DNA of 64,000 nucleotides, from assembly GCA_018857735.1 (NCBI GenBank), contig JABMCL010002225.1, positions 1,080,501 to 1,144,500 on the forward strand, given 5' to 3'. The translations under genes and the position numbers were made by a program. The DNA is from Alviniconcha marisindica (taxonomy: Eukaryota; Mollusca; Gastropoda; Provannidae). This document shows, in pieces, positions 1 to 11,049 of this stretch (its first letter is position 1; each line of letters begins with the position of its first letter). The notes under the pieces are model-generated. The model was not told the origin of the DNA. It made no database searches and worked only from the letters and a program-made list of their open reading frames with translations.

Positions 1-592
1 AGACTGAATTTATGGAAGAAAACTTTAAGGTGTCTTCCAGATATGTTGGTAGCGGAAGATAGAATACACAAGAGAATTATTTATGGAAAAGTTAAACCAA
101 AGCTAATCACGGACTATCACGGAGCTGGCCTTTTCACATAATATTAAACAGAAAAGCTGAACCTGTTAATTGCGGTTACATGGAACAGGCCTTTTCTAAC
201 CAGTAAAATAAAAAGACCCCTTCAGCTCGGATAACGAACCTTACCTGAACATCTGTAGCAAAACGCAGTTTAAGCTTTAACACATCAAGCTTTAAGCTTT
301 AACACATCAATCATAAAACGAGAAAAATGTTATAGCCCGTATAATACTGAAACAACTCGTGGCTACCACAGAGCTGGCCCCTGTACCTAATCATTTAAGT
401 GAACGTGAAAAATAATAAAACATCAGCGACACCAGATCTTACAGCAAGATTGAGTTAAACCATACAAACTACAACAATCAAACATTAGTCAGGAACTAGG
501 AAGGTAAAAGATAGTCAAACCAACCTGTTGAAAGTGGATTAAGTTGAGTCTAAATCAAAACACTAGCTGCACGAATCAGTGAAAACTTGGAC
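1..592. other. Intergenic, nothing recognised
   Basis: AT-rich non-coding sequence with short internal similarities (repeated GAGCTGGCC phrases and a tandem AGCTTTAACACATCAA near 285-310). No gene, RNA or terminal repeat could be supported. Confidence 0.5.
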
Positions 593-710
593 TCGGAGAC
601 TGACTTGGAAAATTGGAGACTGAGACTTGGCAAAGCAACTACTAATCAGAGTGTACACGTCCTTTAAATTTCTGCGAGGGCGAGTGGTTCGGGGATGGGA
701 TGGGACCATT

Positions 711-870
711 TTGCTTTACGTCCACAGAAGCGAGGTGGCTTATTAGGGACGGGGACAGGGGGGGGAAGAGGATGAAAGAGTGAAGGCTCGACCGCGGATA
801 CCACCCGAAAAAGACCAGAGAGACCATGGACCACCACCAGAACAATGGAAATGTTAAGGCGGTGCACTGT
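711..870 (-). mobile_element. SINE tail fragment
   Basis: GCTTTACGTCCACAGAAGC followed by CTTATTAGGGACGGGG matches, in antisense, the 3' tail shared by the SINEs at 1128-1454 and 18880-19183. The tRNA-like head is not recognisable here. Confidence 0.5.
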
Positions 871-1127
871 CCCCTCGCCATTGCCCAGTGACTAGTGCAC
901 TGCGCAATTGCTGTTTCAACTGCCATGCTTGGGCAGAGTCACAAGGACAATGTCCGGTGCACTGCTGTTGAGGAACAACTCGAAGTGAAAGAAGTCCAAC
1001 TTTCGCAGCCCAGCTCCACCTCCCTACTCATGATCTCTTCTGGGCTAACTTGAAGGTCCAGCTCCACCTCCCTCCTCTAGATCTCTTGATCTTTTGATCT
1101 CACCTGGAACCTTGTAGGTGCAGGGAT

Positions 1128-1454
1128 AGTAAGTAAACATGGTGCTTAACGTCCACAGAAACCATGAGACTTATTAGGGATGGGGAGAAGGTGGGGGGAG
1201 GGGGTATGGAGGTTGGGGAAGAGGGAGATTATATACCTATCGCTACACTGTCACCACCAGAATGATTCCTGCATTAAGATGGACAGCGATGAGAACCATT
1301 TTAATGTATCAGTAGGAAGTGATGGACCAAAGTCACAAGACGGTGTCAACAAACCACAACCTTTCTGAAGAGAAAGCAGAGCCAAAGCGGTATTGAACCG
1401 AGGTGCTTCCGCTTACCAACCTAATGCCTTACCGCTAGGCCAAACTGGCTCACA
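1128..1454 (-). mobile_element. tRNA-derived SINE (family T), copy 1
   Basis: Read on the minus strand, the head has an A-box-like TGGCCTAGCGGTAAGGC and a B-box-like GGTTCAATACC, as in RNA polymerase III promoters of tRNA-derived SINEs. The body runs to the tail GTGGACGTTAAGCACCATG. A 9-bp target-site duplication TGCAGGGAT flanks it (1119-1127 and 1455-1463). It is inserted within repeat X copy 1 and is about 80-90 percent similar by eye to 18880-19183. Confidence 0.8.
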
Positions 1455-2388
1455 TGCAGGGATTAAAATGGAGGGTCTTTTATACCTTGAAAAATAAGGC
1501 ATCGGTGGCCCAGAATTAGGAATAAAAGAATTTGTAACATTAAAGGGAAGGCAGCTCTTCCATGAAGAGGGAGGCTTGTTGTCTACAGCTCGGCAAACTG
1601 ACCGGCGCTAATTATCCTTTGGCCAGGGCTTCACATGGGAAAGGAGACTACTGCACCCCATGACCGCACTAAGACCCAGCACCAACGAACTAGTGACCGA
1701 CAGATAGAAACATTATCAATCTTAACTTTCCAACTACAAGACTTGCAAAGACCATTTCAACAACAGTTTAGCTAAATCTAGTGAAACAGATTCAACAAAA
1801 GGATTGGAAACCCGATGTACTTTAATAAAGGGACTTTTCTCCACAATATGACTTAAACATTATTTTCTGTGTATTGCACAAATCTCTTATTTATGTGTTT
1901 GGTTGCCCAGATTTACACACACCAAAGATGGGACCATTATTCCAACAGGGAGTGTTTGCTGCACGTGACATACCTTGTTTGCTTTTATTTTAAACATTTG
2001 GATCATCTGCGTTAATCATTTATTCATTAATCATGGCATACCATCTGATCAAAGACAAAGACATGTCTTTTCTTCACAAACAATGCAACAAATTTGATGC
2101 CATTTCTGACATTACTTTGCCATTTCTAAAAAGAAAGAAAAAAAAGAAAAAAAATTGATTGCTATGTATTGTACAAATTTGTTTTTGTGCCATCGAGTTT
2201 TGTTGGCAAAATTTACATACACCAAAGAAATTAAAGATTCAAGATTACTTTATTATCTCATCAGAGAAATTAAAATGTGGCTGAATAACCACTTCACAGT
2301 ACACAAGAACACATATTGTATATTTTAAAACTCAACGAAGTTATTGAAAATACAAAATTTACTTAATAAACTAACTGATAATTTACTT

Positions 2389-2393
<5 letters not shown>

Positions 2394-2422
<29 letters not shown>
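2394..2422. repeat. CA microsatellite
   Basis: About 14 uninterrupted CA units. Confidence 0.95.
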
Positions 2423-2424
<2 letters not shown>

Positions 2425-4235
2425 CTATGACGTTTGAACATATTTATCTGTTCAGAAATGCTATTGACTGCATAACAACAAAACTTTGTACTCGCTATAT
2501 TAGATTTCAATATGCGAAATGAACCTATTTCAGGGGTGAAGTTATGTAAATATTTACTTGGAAATCTCATGACTGTTTGAGTGATTTCGCCTTTATTTTC
2601 CATCCTTTGCCTGTTTCGATAACTTGATCTAATCTTTTATCTTGGACTGTGTGCTTACTGGGATTGTCTGATCAGTTTGAATAAATAAAACTGACCCAAG
2701 ACAAGCTGTCGAGTAAATAAACTGAAATAAGTGCATTAAAAGTGGTAAAAAGCACCATCCTGTGCATACAAAACATAATTGCATGATTTTTTTCCCTTTC
2801 TTTCTCACTCTGTGAAGCTCCCATTCAAACATCCATATAATATCCCCCACCCCCGAAATGCTTCGTTGCACAGTTCTACACTTGATTTAGCTCATCTTTT
2901 CATCATCCATTTTTTGATTGATTTGTTTTTTGAAAAAGTTGCAAAGATCTGCAGTTTTGGGAAAGTTGCAAAGTTCTGCAATTGTGTGAACCTACCATTG
3001 GGTAGCCCTCTTCCTCTGTGGGTGACAAAGAGTCTGGGCACACCCACCCTGATCATAGAGATTAAACTATTAAAAGTGTATTTTTTACTCTCAGTGGTGT
3101 GCAGCAAAGTCCAGCAGCCTGCCGAGAGTAGTCAGTGACACTAGTTCAGTTTCAGTCAGTGTCTGCAAAAACAAAACAAAAACAAAGAGATTTATCTCCT
3201 TGGAAACAGATAAACAGTTTTATTCTCCGTTTTCACTACTTGAATAAAATACATAAATAATTGAAACCACCCAGACAAGACCACATTTGCTGTAGAGTGT
3301 TACTGGTTCATGCAAAAAACTAGTTTGGTTGGTTCATGTGTGTGTGGGCTAAGTGGCTGTTAGTGATTTCAGTCTTGGATTTCATTTTCATCCCTCTTCA
3401 TCTGTACTCTTCTCTATGTCAGTGTGCACTTGTCTTCCCCCTCGTATGGTATGTTGTTTGAACATCCACAGGACAACTGACTTGGCAAAATTTCATATTC
3501 CTATCAATTTTTAGGCTTTCTTTGTACTTCATTTGATTCAAAACACCATAACCACAACTGGATAAGTACATCTTCATTTATCACCATTTAACTGATGTTT
3601 TGTCACTTTGAAAAAGGGGCTTACCCAGAAAAGTTGCGCATTTTGCACTGTCATATTAAATTAGCATCCCTTGTTAATTTGGATTTGATTTTGAGGGCAT
3701 TGAACATTGAAAATTTGCTAAGTTTGTTACACTGTAGCCGTTATAACCGCACATTTTGCTGGATCAAAAGATTAATCTACTTTTGAAACTCTGAAACAAA
3801 ATTGTGGTGCCTGCATTTGCGAGGGAAGTGGGCGAGTGTGTTCGCATGACTCAGCACAAGCATGTATAGCGCAGGTGAAACAGTACTTACAGAAGCTGGG
3901 CAGCATGTGGGCTGAATCAGGGTACCTGATGGGATAAATATGGGTACCATGTGGGTTCCATCCAGGTACCATGCAGGCTTAATCTGGGAAGAGTACCCAC
4001 GTTTCCTATGTGGGACCCATTTGCATGTGCAAGGTGGGTAGCTGTTATGTAGCAGCTAGAAGGCGATGGATGGTCAGAGGTATGTTCAGGTATGCTTGCA
4101 GTACAGCATGGTATTTGTCATTTTGCATAAAATGTATGTAATATTTAAATATTTTTTCTTCTTTTTCTGTCCATTCTTTTTTTCCTTCTTTTTTTATATC
4201 TTTTGAACATGTTTGATAAATCAGACACATTTGTT

Positions 4236-4330
4236 GACAATACATGCATGTCCTAGCTTTATATGCTTTTTCAATAAGACAGTAATAGTAAAGGGACTAA
4301 CTTCAGAAATGTGTGTTTGTGTTGTAGATT
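4236..4330 (+). repeat. Dispersed repeat shared with 63882-63960
   Basis: CATGTCCTAGCTTTATATGC, then AGTAAAGGGACTAACTTC and a TGTGTTTGTG-like end, recur with substitutions at 63882-63960. It is probably the tail of an old retroelement; the family is not identified. Confidence 0.5.
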
Positions 4331-4736
4331 TGACTTGAATATAGTTGAAGATTTCAAATGACAGAGTTTAATAAGCTTTAAGTGACCATGTGTGCTTGAC
4401 AAGACAATTCAATTACCATAAACTACCTTTATACACACATGTGGATTTATTTATTTTTTTCTTTTCTTTTTGGTTGGTCATCTTCATTGTATGTGTGCTT
4501 TTATGTTTTGTTCTCCACTGTTTTGCTGTTTTTTTGTTTTTTGTTTTTTACATCTGTATATTTAAATGTGTGTCAGTTTGTGAATTGATATCCAACACTT
4601 GTGTTCAGTTGCATATTCATCTGATTTGTCTATTCATTTTCCATTTGCTCATTAGTGTGTCTTTATTTTGACCTCTGCTTATGTGCCCTACAAATGCTTA
4701 GGAATTTTGTATTACTGAGTATTCTTGAAATCAGTT

Positions 4737-4743
<7 letters not shown>

Positions 4744-4793
<50 letters not shown>
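4744..4793. repeat. CT microsatellite
   Basis: About 25 uninterrupted CT units. Confidence 0.95.
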
Positions 4794-4795
<2 letters not shown>

Positions 4796-6039
4796 CTATG
4801 TCTTTGTAACATTAGTAGAACTAGTCCCTCATGGTTGACAGTTGGATGTCTGATCCATTTCACTTGTAAAGTTTGTTCTCTCACTATCTCTTAGTGCAGT
4901 TATCTGCTTCCTTTTCAGTGGCACATGAAAACCCGTCAAGTTCATTTGAATCACTTGTTGACAGTGAAAGTAAATCCACAACTCATCTTGATGCCGATTC
5001 CTCTACCAAAAGTGACACTTAAAGAAATGGCATATATTTGTGACATGTGATAATCTATGTATGTATTGCAGTCTTTGTAAAGTTCTTGTTATTTTTAGTA
5101 AACACTTGATAGTGACCTTGAGTGATGGAATATGAAATGGAACATCCACATTTGCCATTTTCACAGGAACTTGGGAGTATCTAAAACTAAAATGAAGTGT
5201 TCATGTTTATGTAGCCATCATTTACCGTATTTCACTTAATGAAAAACCTAGCATGGAAAGAAAAATTACGAGGGGGAAAAAGCAGAAATTAATTATCACT
5301 TTTGTTTTTTGAAGTTATGTTTGGTGTTGCTATTTTCCACTAGTTGTGCATAGAGTTTCGTCCAACATCATGCCAGAAACAAAACCTATTTTCATTGTAG
5401 TCAAGCAGTGGGAGAGAGACTGTGTTTTTCATGATCTAAAATAGAACAATGCCCAGAGCACGTATGAGGATGTATGTTGTCTTTACCCTCATGCCAGTTG
5501 AGAGTTACCTATGTATCTCAGGTCTTTGTTGTTGTTTGTGTGACAGCATGCGAGTGCTTATTAGCTTGCCTGTTTGTTGACATGGTTTTCATGTATCTTA
5601 TAGGACCAGTGCAACTTCAAAGCTATCTGAGTGGTAAAAACCTGACTGTGAGCTAGTTTAGCCTGGCAGTAGGTTAGTGTGCAGAAGCATTCTGGTTGTA
5701 ACAGTGTTGTGTTGCAATTCTGCCCCACTTCCTGTGTTATGAGTCGCTGCCAGTAGCTCTCTGGAGACTAATAACAACTCGGCGTTAAACAAGTCTAAAA
5801 ACCACCCTCACTGGCATATATATAGCTCTAGCTAGCGTTCTACTTTTGGTAGAGACGGTGTTCCATTCAAAGAGTTGATTAAATTCCTTAGAGTCCATGT
5901 CAATTGAACATAGACAGTGTTTGACGTACATCTTTTGTAGAACTCCCAACAAGGTGCAGAAGGTCCAGAAGTGCTACTGCAAGACTTGCCATGGCAAGGG
6001 TCACATCTCGCCTTGGCAGCTGTAAGTTTGTGTAACTGT

Positions 6040-6350
6040 CAGACCAGATTGCTCAGTTACACTTACAGCAAGTACAGAACAAGGCATCACTCTGGCTTGT
6101 AATGAAAAAGGAAAATGAGATGCATAATACCTCTCCTCAAGAAACTTCAATGGCTACCTTTGAAACTCCACTGCCTGTATAAAATTGTGACTGGCCTATA
6201 CTGCCATTTTGGATGGTCTTTACCCTGTATCTTTTCTCATCCCACTGAACCTACTAACCATCTCGCTCTGTCTCGCCTTCAAAAGAAAAGCTACTCGGGG
6301 TTCCAATGTGAAACCTGCCATCAGTCACAGAATATTCTTTCAGTCACACA
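6040..6350 (+). pseudogene. LINE reverse-transcriptase C-terminal relic (L2/CR1-like)
   Basis: Broken frames read LQQVQNKASLWLVMK, then IIPLLKKLQWLPLKLHCLYK. This is the LQKVQNxAARL...ITPLLxxLHWLPVxxRxxYK signature found downstream of the catalytic core in L2/CR1-type LINEs. It ends in a short CA run at 6345-6363. Frameshifts and stops show it is dead. Confidence 0.6.
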
Positions 6351-7251
6351 CACACACACACACATTTGAATAGTTGTTGGAGCTTTGATTTATTTGTGTA
6401 ACCAACATTTTTTTTCTGTTGTCAACCTTTGATTTATTTGTGTAACCAACATTTTTACCTGGTCTAGTAGTATGTTTTATTTGGGAACAATATCTGCATC
6501 TGCAACAGCTTATTAGTCACATGCAATGTCTGTCTAGTTGTTTTAAATGTGTTTGCTATAATGAGGTTTTCTGCTAACTTTTATTGCTTTGAAACCCACC
6601 CAGTATGATAGTTACGTCTTTAAAGCAAAAAATGTATCCAATGTTTTTATTCAGCGATTCAATTTATATTATAAACACTTACACCTTTAACTGTATGGCT
6701 TTCAATAAACTTAATATACAACTGAGTTTCTGTGTGTGTATGGGAGAGAGCGAGAGCTCAAACTGAAAAACTTCATTTACAAGGATTGTAGTTTAGGTTC
6801 TGTCAAAAACCTAACAGCTAGTCCATGCTCGTTTACTAATGAAGTAAAATTACTGGGTATCATTTATATACATATATAAATGAACGAGTGAAATTTTATA
6901 CATGAAGATTTATACATGGAACATAACAACTTCCACACAAAAACAGCATGTTCACAGCGCCAGATGCACACATGCATACATCACACACTCACAGTTATAC
7001 CTGTATGAGCATACAAACAGCAGATAAGGCAGCAGAACATCTGATAAATTCTTGTAACTAGAATCAGAGAAGAAAACAAGCAAGCAATGCTTATCTGATA
7101 AAAACAGTAAGAGAGGGGGAAGCAAAAAAAGGTCACTCGTACAAGCAGTCTGGTGATTCAATGGGTGTAGAAAGTAGGTCTCAAATGACGAGAAACTGGA
7201 ATGGCAATCACTCAAAAACTTCTCTCTTAGTTTTATGTCACACACTAGTAG
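6351..7251. other. Non-coding stretch before the LTR element
   Basis: Apart from the dispersed repeat at 6741-6870 I see no gene, RNA or element edge here. Confidence 0.5.
6741..6870 (-). repeat. Dispersed repeat shared with 24451-24580
   Basis: Both copies contain AACTKAAAAACTTYATTTTACAAGG-like text followed by a TGTAGTTT...GTCAAAAACC block. Read on the minus strand they have an AATAAAGTTTT polyadenylation-like end, so they may be 3' ends of a retroelement. Family unknown. Confidence 0.5.
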
Positions 7252-7581
7252 TGGAGCGGGGTGGGGAGTGAGGGAAGCAGGTTGGAAGCATGAATGAAGA
7301 GTCACAAGTCAGAGGTTGCTATAACATAACTTTTATTTGCACCAACCGGGAAACAGTGTAGGCTCTCCCCTAAGATGAACACCAGCCGCAACAGCAAACA
7401 ACCTGCCTCTGCAGGGACACTGGGGAGAAAGGACGCGGCGGTGGGTAGGTAGTGTTGCTTAATGTCCTCAGATGTCAGTTGACATATTAGGGACAAGCTG
7501 AGACCAATGCCGAAGCATGGTTCAATATAGCTTTACGTCCACCGAAACCAGAAGGCTCGATAGGACGGACAGCCCAGGACG

Positions 7582-8197
7582 CAAACTCCAAGCACTGGTT
7601 TACGACATCCTTCCTTCAACCACTGCCATATTTAGTTACGCCATAGGGTCCAGAAAACTCAGCTAACGAGCAGTTTTTTGTTGGTGCTCAAACAGTAGTA
7701 AGTTTGTTACAAACAACTCAAATAAAACAAGGCGTGTCATCTATAGCCGCCAACAAAGTTGACACCAGCACAAATAAAACCACAATCGTTTGAATCGAGA
7801 CGGAACTCTTTTTTTCACCCGGGGTGGATGCGTCTCATGTTTACGTGCGTGCTTTGGCGCTAGGTTGGTGAAGTGTTGCTTAATGTCCTCAGATGTCAGT
7901 TGACATATTAGGGACAAGTTGTGACCAATGCCGAAGCACGGTTCAATAATTCTTTACGTCCACGGAAACCAGAAGGCTCGTTAGGACGGAAAGCTCAGGA
8001 CGGCCACCTCGACTCTCACACAGCTCCTGAACTATGACGCTAGGTTGCTTCTACAGTCATATTAGTACCCGAACCTTTCGGAGGGCGCTGACGCGCGTCG
8101 CTGGACAGCTGCGCGGAGATAAAGAATACCCCTTCAGTGGCGTAACTAAATCTGGCAGAGTTTGGAGGAAGGTGCCGGAAAGCGATGCTCGGAGTGT
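7582..8197. mobile_element. Mutator-like MITE inserted in the SINE
   Basis: A 10-bp target duplication GCCCAGGACG flanks it (7572-7581 and 8198-8207). Ends 7583-7643 and 8138-8197 form imperfect terminal inverted repeats of about 60 bp, both running from an ACTCC...AGC start to ATTTAGTTACGCCA. Long TIRs with 9-10 bp duplications are characteristic of the Mutator superfamily. There is no transposase. About 446 bp remain once the nested SINE is removed. Confidence 0.75.
7868..8037 (-). mobile_element. SINE (family S) nested in the MITE
   Basis: A 10-bp duplication CGCTAGGTTG flanks it (7858-7867 and 8038-8047). On the minus strand the SINE runs from AGTTCAGGAGCTGTG to GAGGACATTAAGCAACACTT. Confidence 0.85.
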
Positions 8198-9780
8198 GCC
8201 CAGGACGGCCACCTCAACTCTCACACAGCTCCTGAACTATGAGGACGCGGCGGGCCCAGCGCACAAGTTTTAACACTTTACTGAGATAATTGGGGCCATA
8301 AAACTCCCACCCAATCAAAAAAGAGAAAGGAGAAGAAAGAAAAAGTTAAAGGGTCATAGCCCGAAACACATACAATACACTCGGTTACATCCCCCCCTAC
8401 TCAATCATAACCAGCGTCCTCGCTGGTTAATCACATAGCAATAAACAAAAGTCCTTCAAGGGTGTAGGGCAACTAAGAGTTGACTTAACAAACCATCAAA
8501 GTGGTACCCAATACATCCACGCACAAAAACTGTACCCCTTTTTGCCAACATAGTAGTAAAGGCCTGGCTAACTAAAAAAAAAACTTTAAAAAAAGGGAAA
8601 CTTCTCCAAGCAATGATTGCAATGCAGTAAAAGGGCAAAATGATTACCACATTTAAGCCAAGTAAACCAGACAGACCCAGAACGCACTGCTTGAAACGGG
8701 ACAAAAGCATGAAAAAGAGGATTCCTTTACGTTAATGATGAAAACTTCAAAAGAAACATCTGTTTTTATTGCATTTGAAAAACCTACAGCCATCTGGGAC
8801 ATAAAAATGGAGGACGTTCCACAAATGGCCGTACAAGACCTCAAAACAACATGTTCGAAAAAAATAGAACATCAACACAGTACACATCGCAACAATCGAA
8901 TACTACACACATACTGCATGTCATTTACCACATGAACAGCACACAAAGGATGTCTGCCATCTCAAACCATGATTTCAATACCAAGCCTTATGTGAAGGCC
9001 CCGCGGTACGATAAAACGTCTCGCTAGAGAAATGCACACACGAAAATACAGGGCCTTATATAAAGGTTAACACGTATACTCGTAATAAACATAACTCTCA
9101 CTCACAGACAACACAACGCTCAGCGACCCTGATGTGGACCCTGTCCTGTTACTACTCAAATGAACATATACAATGCTATTAAGTAATACCAGATTAGCGG
9201 TCAAGCCATCTAAGTTCGATCATGATAAAATAAATATACACTAGGGTCACCACACTGCTCAGGAAAATGAAAAATGGAAGTTGTGGCAGACAATCAACTA
9301 AACAGATGTAGTCACACTCACTGAGAACCCTAATCTACTGTATAAGGCGGGTATATATAACCATTTGCATACAAATCCACATATACAAAATGCAACACAG
9401 ATACAATCAATCCTGATTCGCCCTGTTGCATGTACCAAGCAACCTTCCAGAGGTTAATCAACGTATAATTGATACCTCAACGTCTCTTGAGCATGTCTAC
9501 CAGAACAATCCATACTCAATAGATGCCACATCCAATCCACATAATCAAAAGCAATTGTGCAACTTACGTACATTTACCTCAACTCAACAAAACGGCATCA
9601 ACAATCAACACACTACAGGTCCATGCAAAAGGAAACAAACTAAATCATGATGGCTACTTCCATGCAAGGTATACCCTAAAAATAGCAAGACAAGTTACAT
9701 GCTAAATCTAAACCGATGCCACTAAGTTTGCACAAGTTAAGGACCCTTAAGGCAACCCATTAACATACAAACACAAGGCA

Positions 9781-9975
9781 TTACCGAACGACCATACCAA
9801 GCATCATATCCCCTTTTTTTCCCCTAAAGCATGGCACCACAGTGCATCTCTCGCAGCTGCTGATGTAGTCCCTGACCTCTCTTGGGACATCAGGCCGAAG
9901 TGAGCCGGGCAGAATCAGCTGTTCAAGGGTACAACGACGTTGGTCAGCCTGCCCACGACGGAGGCCGGATCTCAT
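9781..9975 (-). pseudogene. Ty3/Gypsy integrase remnant, internally deleted
   Basis: The frame contains LEQLILPGSLRPDV followed directly by PREVRDYISSCERCTVVP. In intact Gypsy integrases the first motif opens the HHCC zinc-binding domain and the second closes it with CxxC, with several dozen residues (including the two His) between them. Here that middle is missing, so the element is a deletion derivative. It sits mid-element on the minus strand, consistent with the LTR polarity. Confidence 0.6.
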
Positions 9976-10154
9976 TTTTCCCGTTCCGGAACCGTCGAGG
10001 GTACTGCTGCACCAACGCCTGCGTGGAGCGTTCCATGGTGTCGGAGGCCGGCTTGGCTGGCCAGGCTGCGGGCGCAGGCCGAGGACTGTAGTTGCTGTAG
10101 TTGTAAATCAGCCATCAGTGTAGGTGAAGCTTGGTGGTCAGGTCCCCTCGAACT

Positions 10155-10285
10155 GCCTCAGTGCCTCCAGACAGCTCCGCTACACTGTACTCCCGACAGC
10201 TCTTCTGCACTGTCTCAGTGCCTCCCGACAGCTCCTCTACACTGTCTCAGTGCCTCCCAACAGCTCCTCTACACTGTCTCCCGGT
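10155..10285. repeat. 32-bp tandem repeat in the element leader
   Basis: About four units, two of them near-identical 32-mers (CTCAGTGCCTCCCGACAGCT then CCTCTACACTGT); the first two are diverged or shortened. On the minus strand they lie just downstream of the putative primer-binding site. Confidence 0.8.
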
Positions 10286-10339
10286 CGGTGTGTGACTCTT
10301 CTACTTCCAATCCTGATCGCCAGCGCCAGGTTTTGGGGA

Positions 10340-10852
10340 GTGTCCCTCACTCCCCAAAACCAGGTTGGAAGCATGAATGAAGAGTCACAAGTCAGAAGTT
10401 GCTATAACATAACTTTTATTTGCACCAACCAGGAAACAGTGTAGGCTCTCCCCTGAGATGAATACATGAACACCGGCTGCAACAGCAAACAACCAACCTG
10501 CCTCTGCAGGGACACTGGGGGAAAAGGGACGCGGCGTGATGATGATGAAGTGATGCTTTATGTCCTCAGATGTCAGTTGACATATTAGGGACAAGTTGTG
10601 ACCAATGCCGAAGCACGGTGCAATAAATCTTTACGTCCACGGAAACCAGAAGGCTCGTTAGGACGGACAGTCCAGGACGTCCACCTCGACTCTCACACAG
10701 CTCCTGAACCATGACGCGGCGGGCCCAGCGCACAAGTTTTAACACTTTAGATAATTGGGGCCATAAAACTCCCACCCAATCAAAAAGGAAAAAGACAGGA
10801 AAGAAAGGTTAAAGGGTCATAGCCCGAAACACATACAATACACTCGGTTACA
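10340..10852 (-). mobile_element. 5' LTR of the Gypsy-type element
   Basis: About 0.51 kb. On the minus strand it starts TGTAACCGAG at 10852. The polyadenylation signal lies near 10416 within TAACTTTTATTTG (+ strand). It carries the family S SINE at 10537-10711. The left edge is blurred by a 14-bp inverted repeat at 10329-10361. Confidence 0.7.
10537..10711 (-). mobile_element. SINE (family S) inside the right LTR
   Basis: Flanked by GGACGCGGCG (10527-10536) and TGACGCGGCG (10712-10721), the same target as in the left LTR. The tail shows the TCATCATCA-type 3' repeat on the minus strand. Confidence 0.85.
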
Positions 10853-10931
10853 CTAATAATAGATTATTTATGACGCCCCCATCTCGTAAGCGCCCAGAGC
10901 ACTTACAAAGACATAAGGATGCGCTCATTTC

Positions 10932-10932
10932 A

Positions 10933-11028
<96 letters not shown>

Positions 11029-11034
11029 ACACAC
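10932..11034. repeat. CT then CA microsatellite
   Basis: About 7 CT units followed by about 45 CA units with one late interruption. Confidence 0.95.
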
Positions 11035-11049
11035 TACAAGTACAAACAC

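Larger units (their letters stand above)
593..1830 (+). repeat. Dispersed repeat X, copy 1 (interrupted)
   Basis: 593-693 and 1464-1830 match 15250-15765 in order and orientation. Shared phrases include CTTTAAATTTCTGYGAGGG, ATTAAAATGGAGGGTCTTTT and GACCCAGCACCAACGAACTA. The 694-1463 interval is extra and carries SINE material. I do not recognise the family and see no coding sequence in it. Confidence 0.7.
1831..6039. other. Intergenic stretch, low complexity
   Basis: Contains a CA run (2394-2422), a short 27-bp tandem duplication near 2933-2985, a degenerate GGTACC-rich stretch near 3890-4030, a CT run (4744-4793) and a dispersed repeat at 4236-4330. The short frames here look like chance frames. 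No gene is supported. Confidence 0.55.
7441..8242 (-). mobile_element. SINE (family S) inside the left LTR, itself interrupted
   Basis: GGACGCGGCG flanks it at 7431-7440 and 8243-8252. The SINE body is split by the MITE at 7582-8197. The same SINE sits at the same LTR position in the right LTR. Confidence 0.8.
7252..8389 (-). mobile_element. 3' LTR of the Gypsy-type element, with nested insertions
   Basis: Same order of sequence as the right LTR, but expanded from about 0.5 to 1.14 kb because the SINE inside it contains a further 616-bp insertion. It ends CTCGGTTACA at 8389 beside the C-rich complement of the polypurine tract. Confidence 0.7.
7252..10852 (-). mobile_element. Deleted Ty3/Gypsy-type LTR retrotransposon
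   Basis: Two direct repeats bound the element (about 7252-8389 and 10340-10852). On the minus strand each starts TGTAACCGAG and carries AATAAA in CAAATAAAAGTTATG. The left LTR is preceded, on the minus strand, by a purine tract (AGTAGGGGGGGA) as expected for a polypurine tract. The right LTR is followed by TGGCGCTGGCGATCAGG, a possible primer-binding site. The 1.95 kb interior is too short for a full gag-pol; the only recognisable coding piece is an integrase fragment at 9781-9975. The rest of the interior (8390-9780, 9976-10150) is not recognised. The exact left edge and the flanking duplication are unresolved. Confidence 0.7.

Noticed and set aside
1390..1450. tRNA gene candidate on the minus strand
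   Set aside because: The A and B boxes belong to a SINE head flanked by a target duplication; the acceptor stem is not tRNA-like.
5941..6021. Exon-like block between a TTTTGTAG acceptor and a GTAAGT donor, with a CYCKTCHGKGH reading
   Set aside because: It lies directly upstream of a LINE relic, two frames are open, there is no partner exon and the zinc-knuckle look is from one frame only. Treated as chance or LINE sequence.
9940..10380. 146-codon plus-strand frame in a GC-richer stretch
   Set aside because: It reads antisense through the LTR element's leader and 32-bp repeats; no protein signature.
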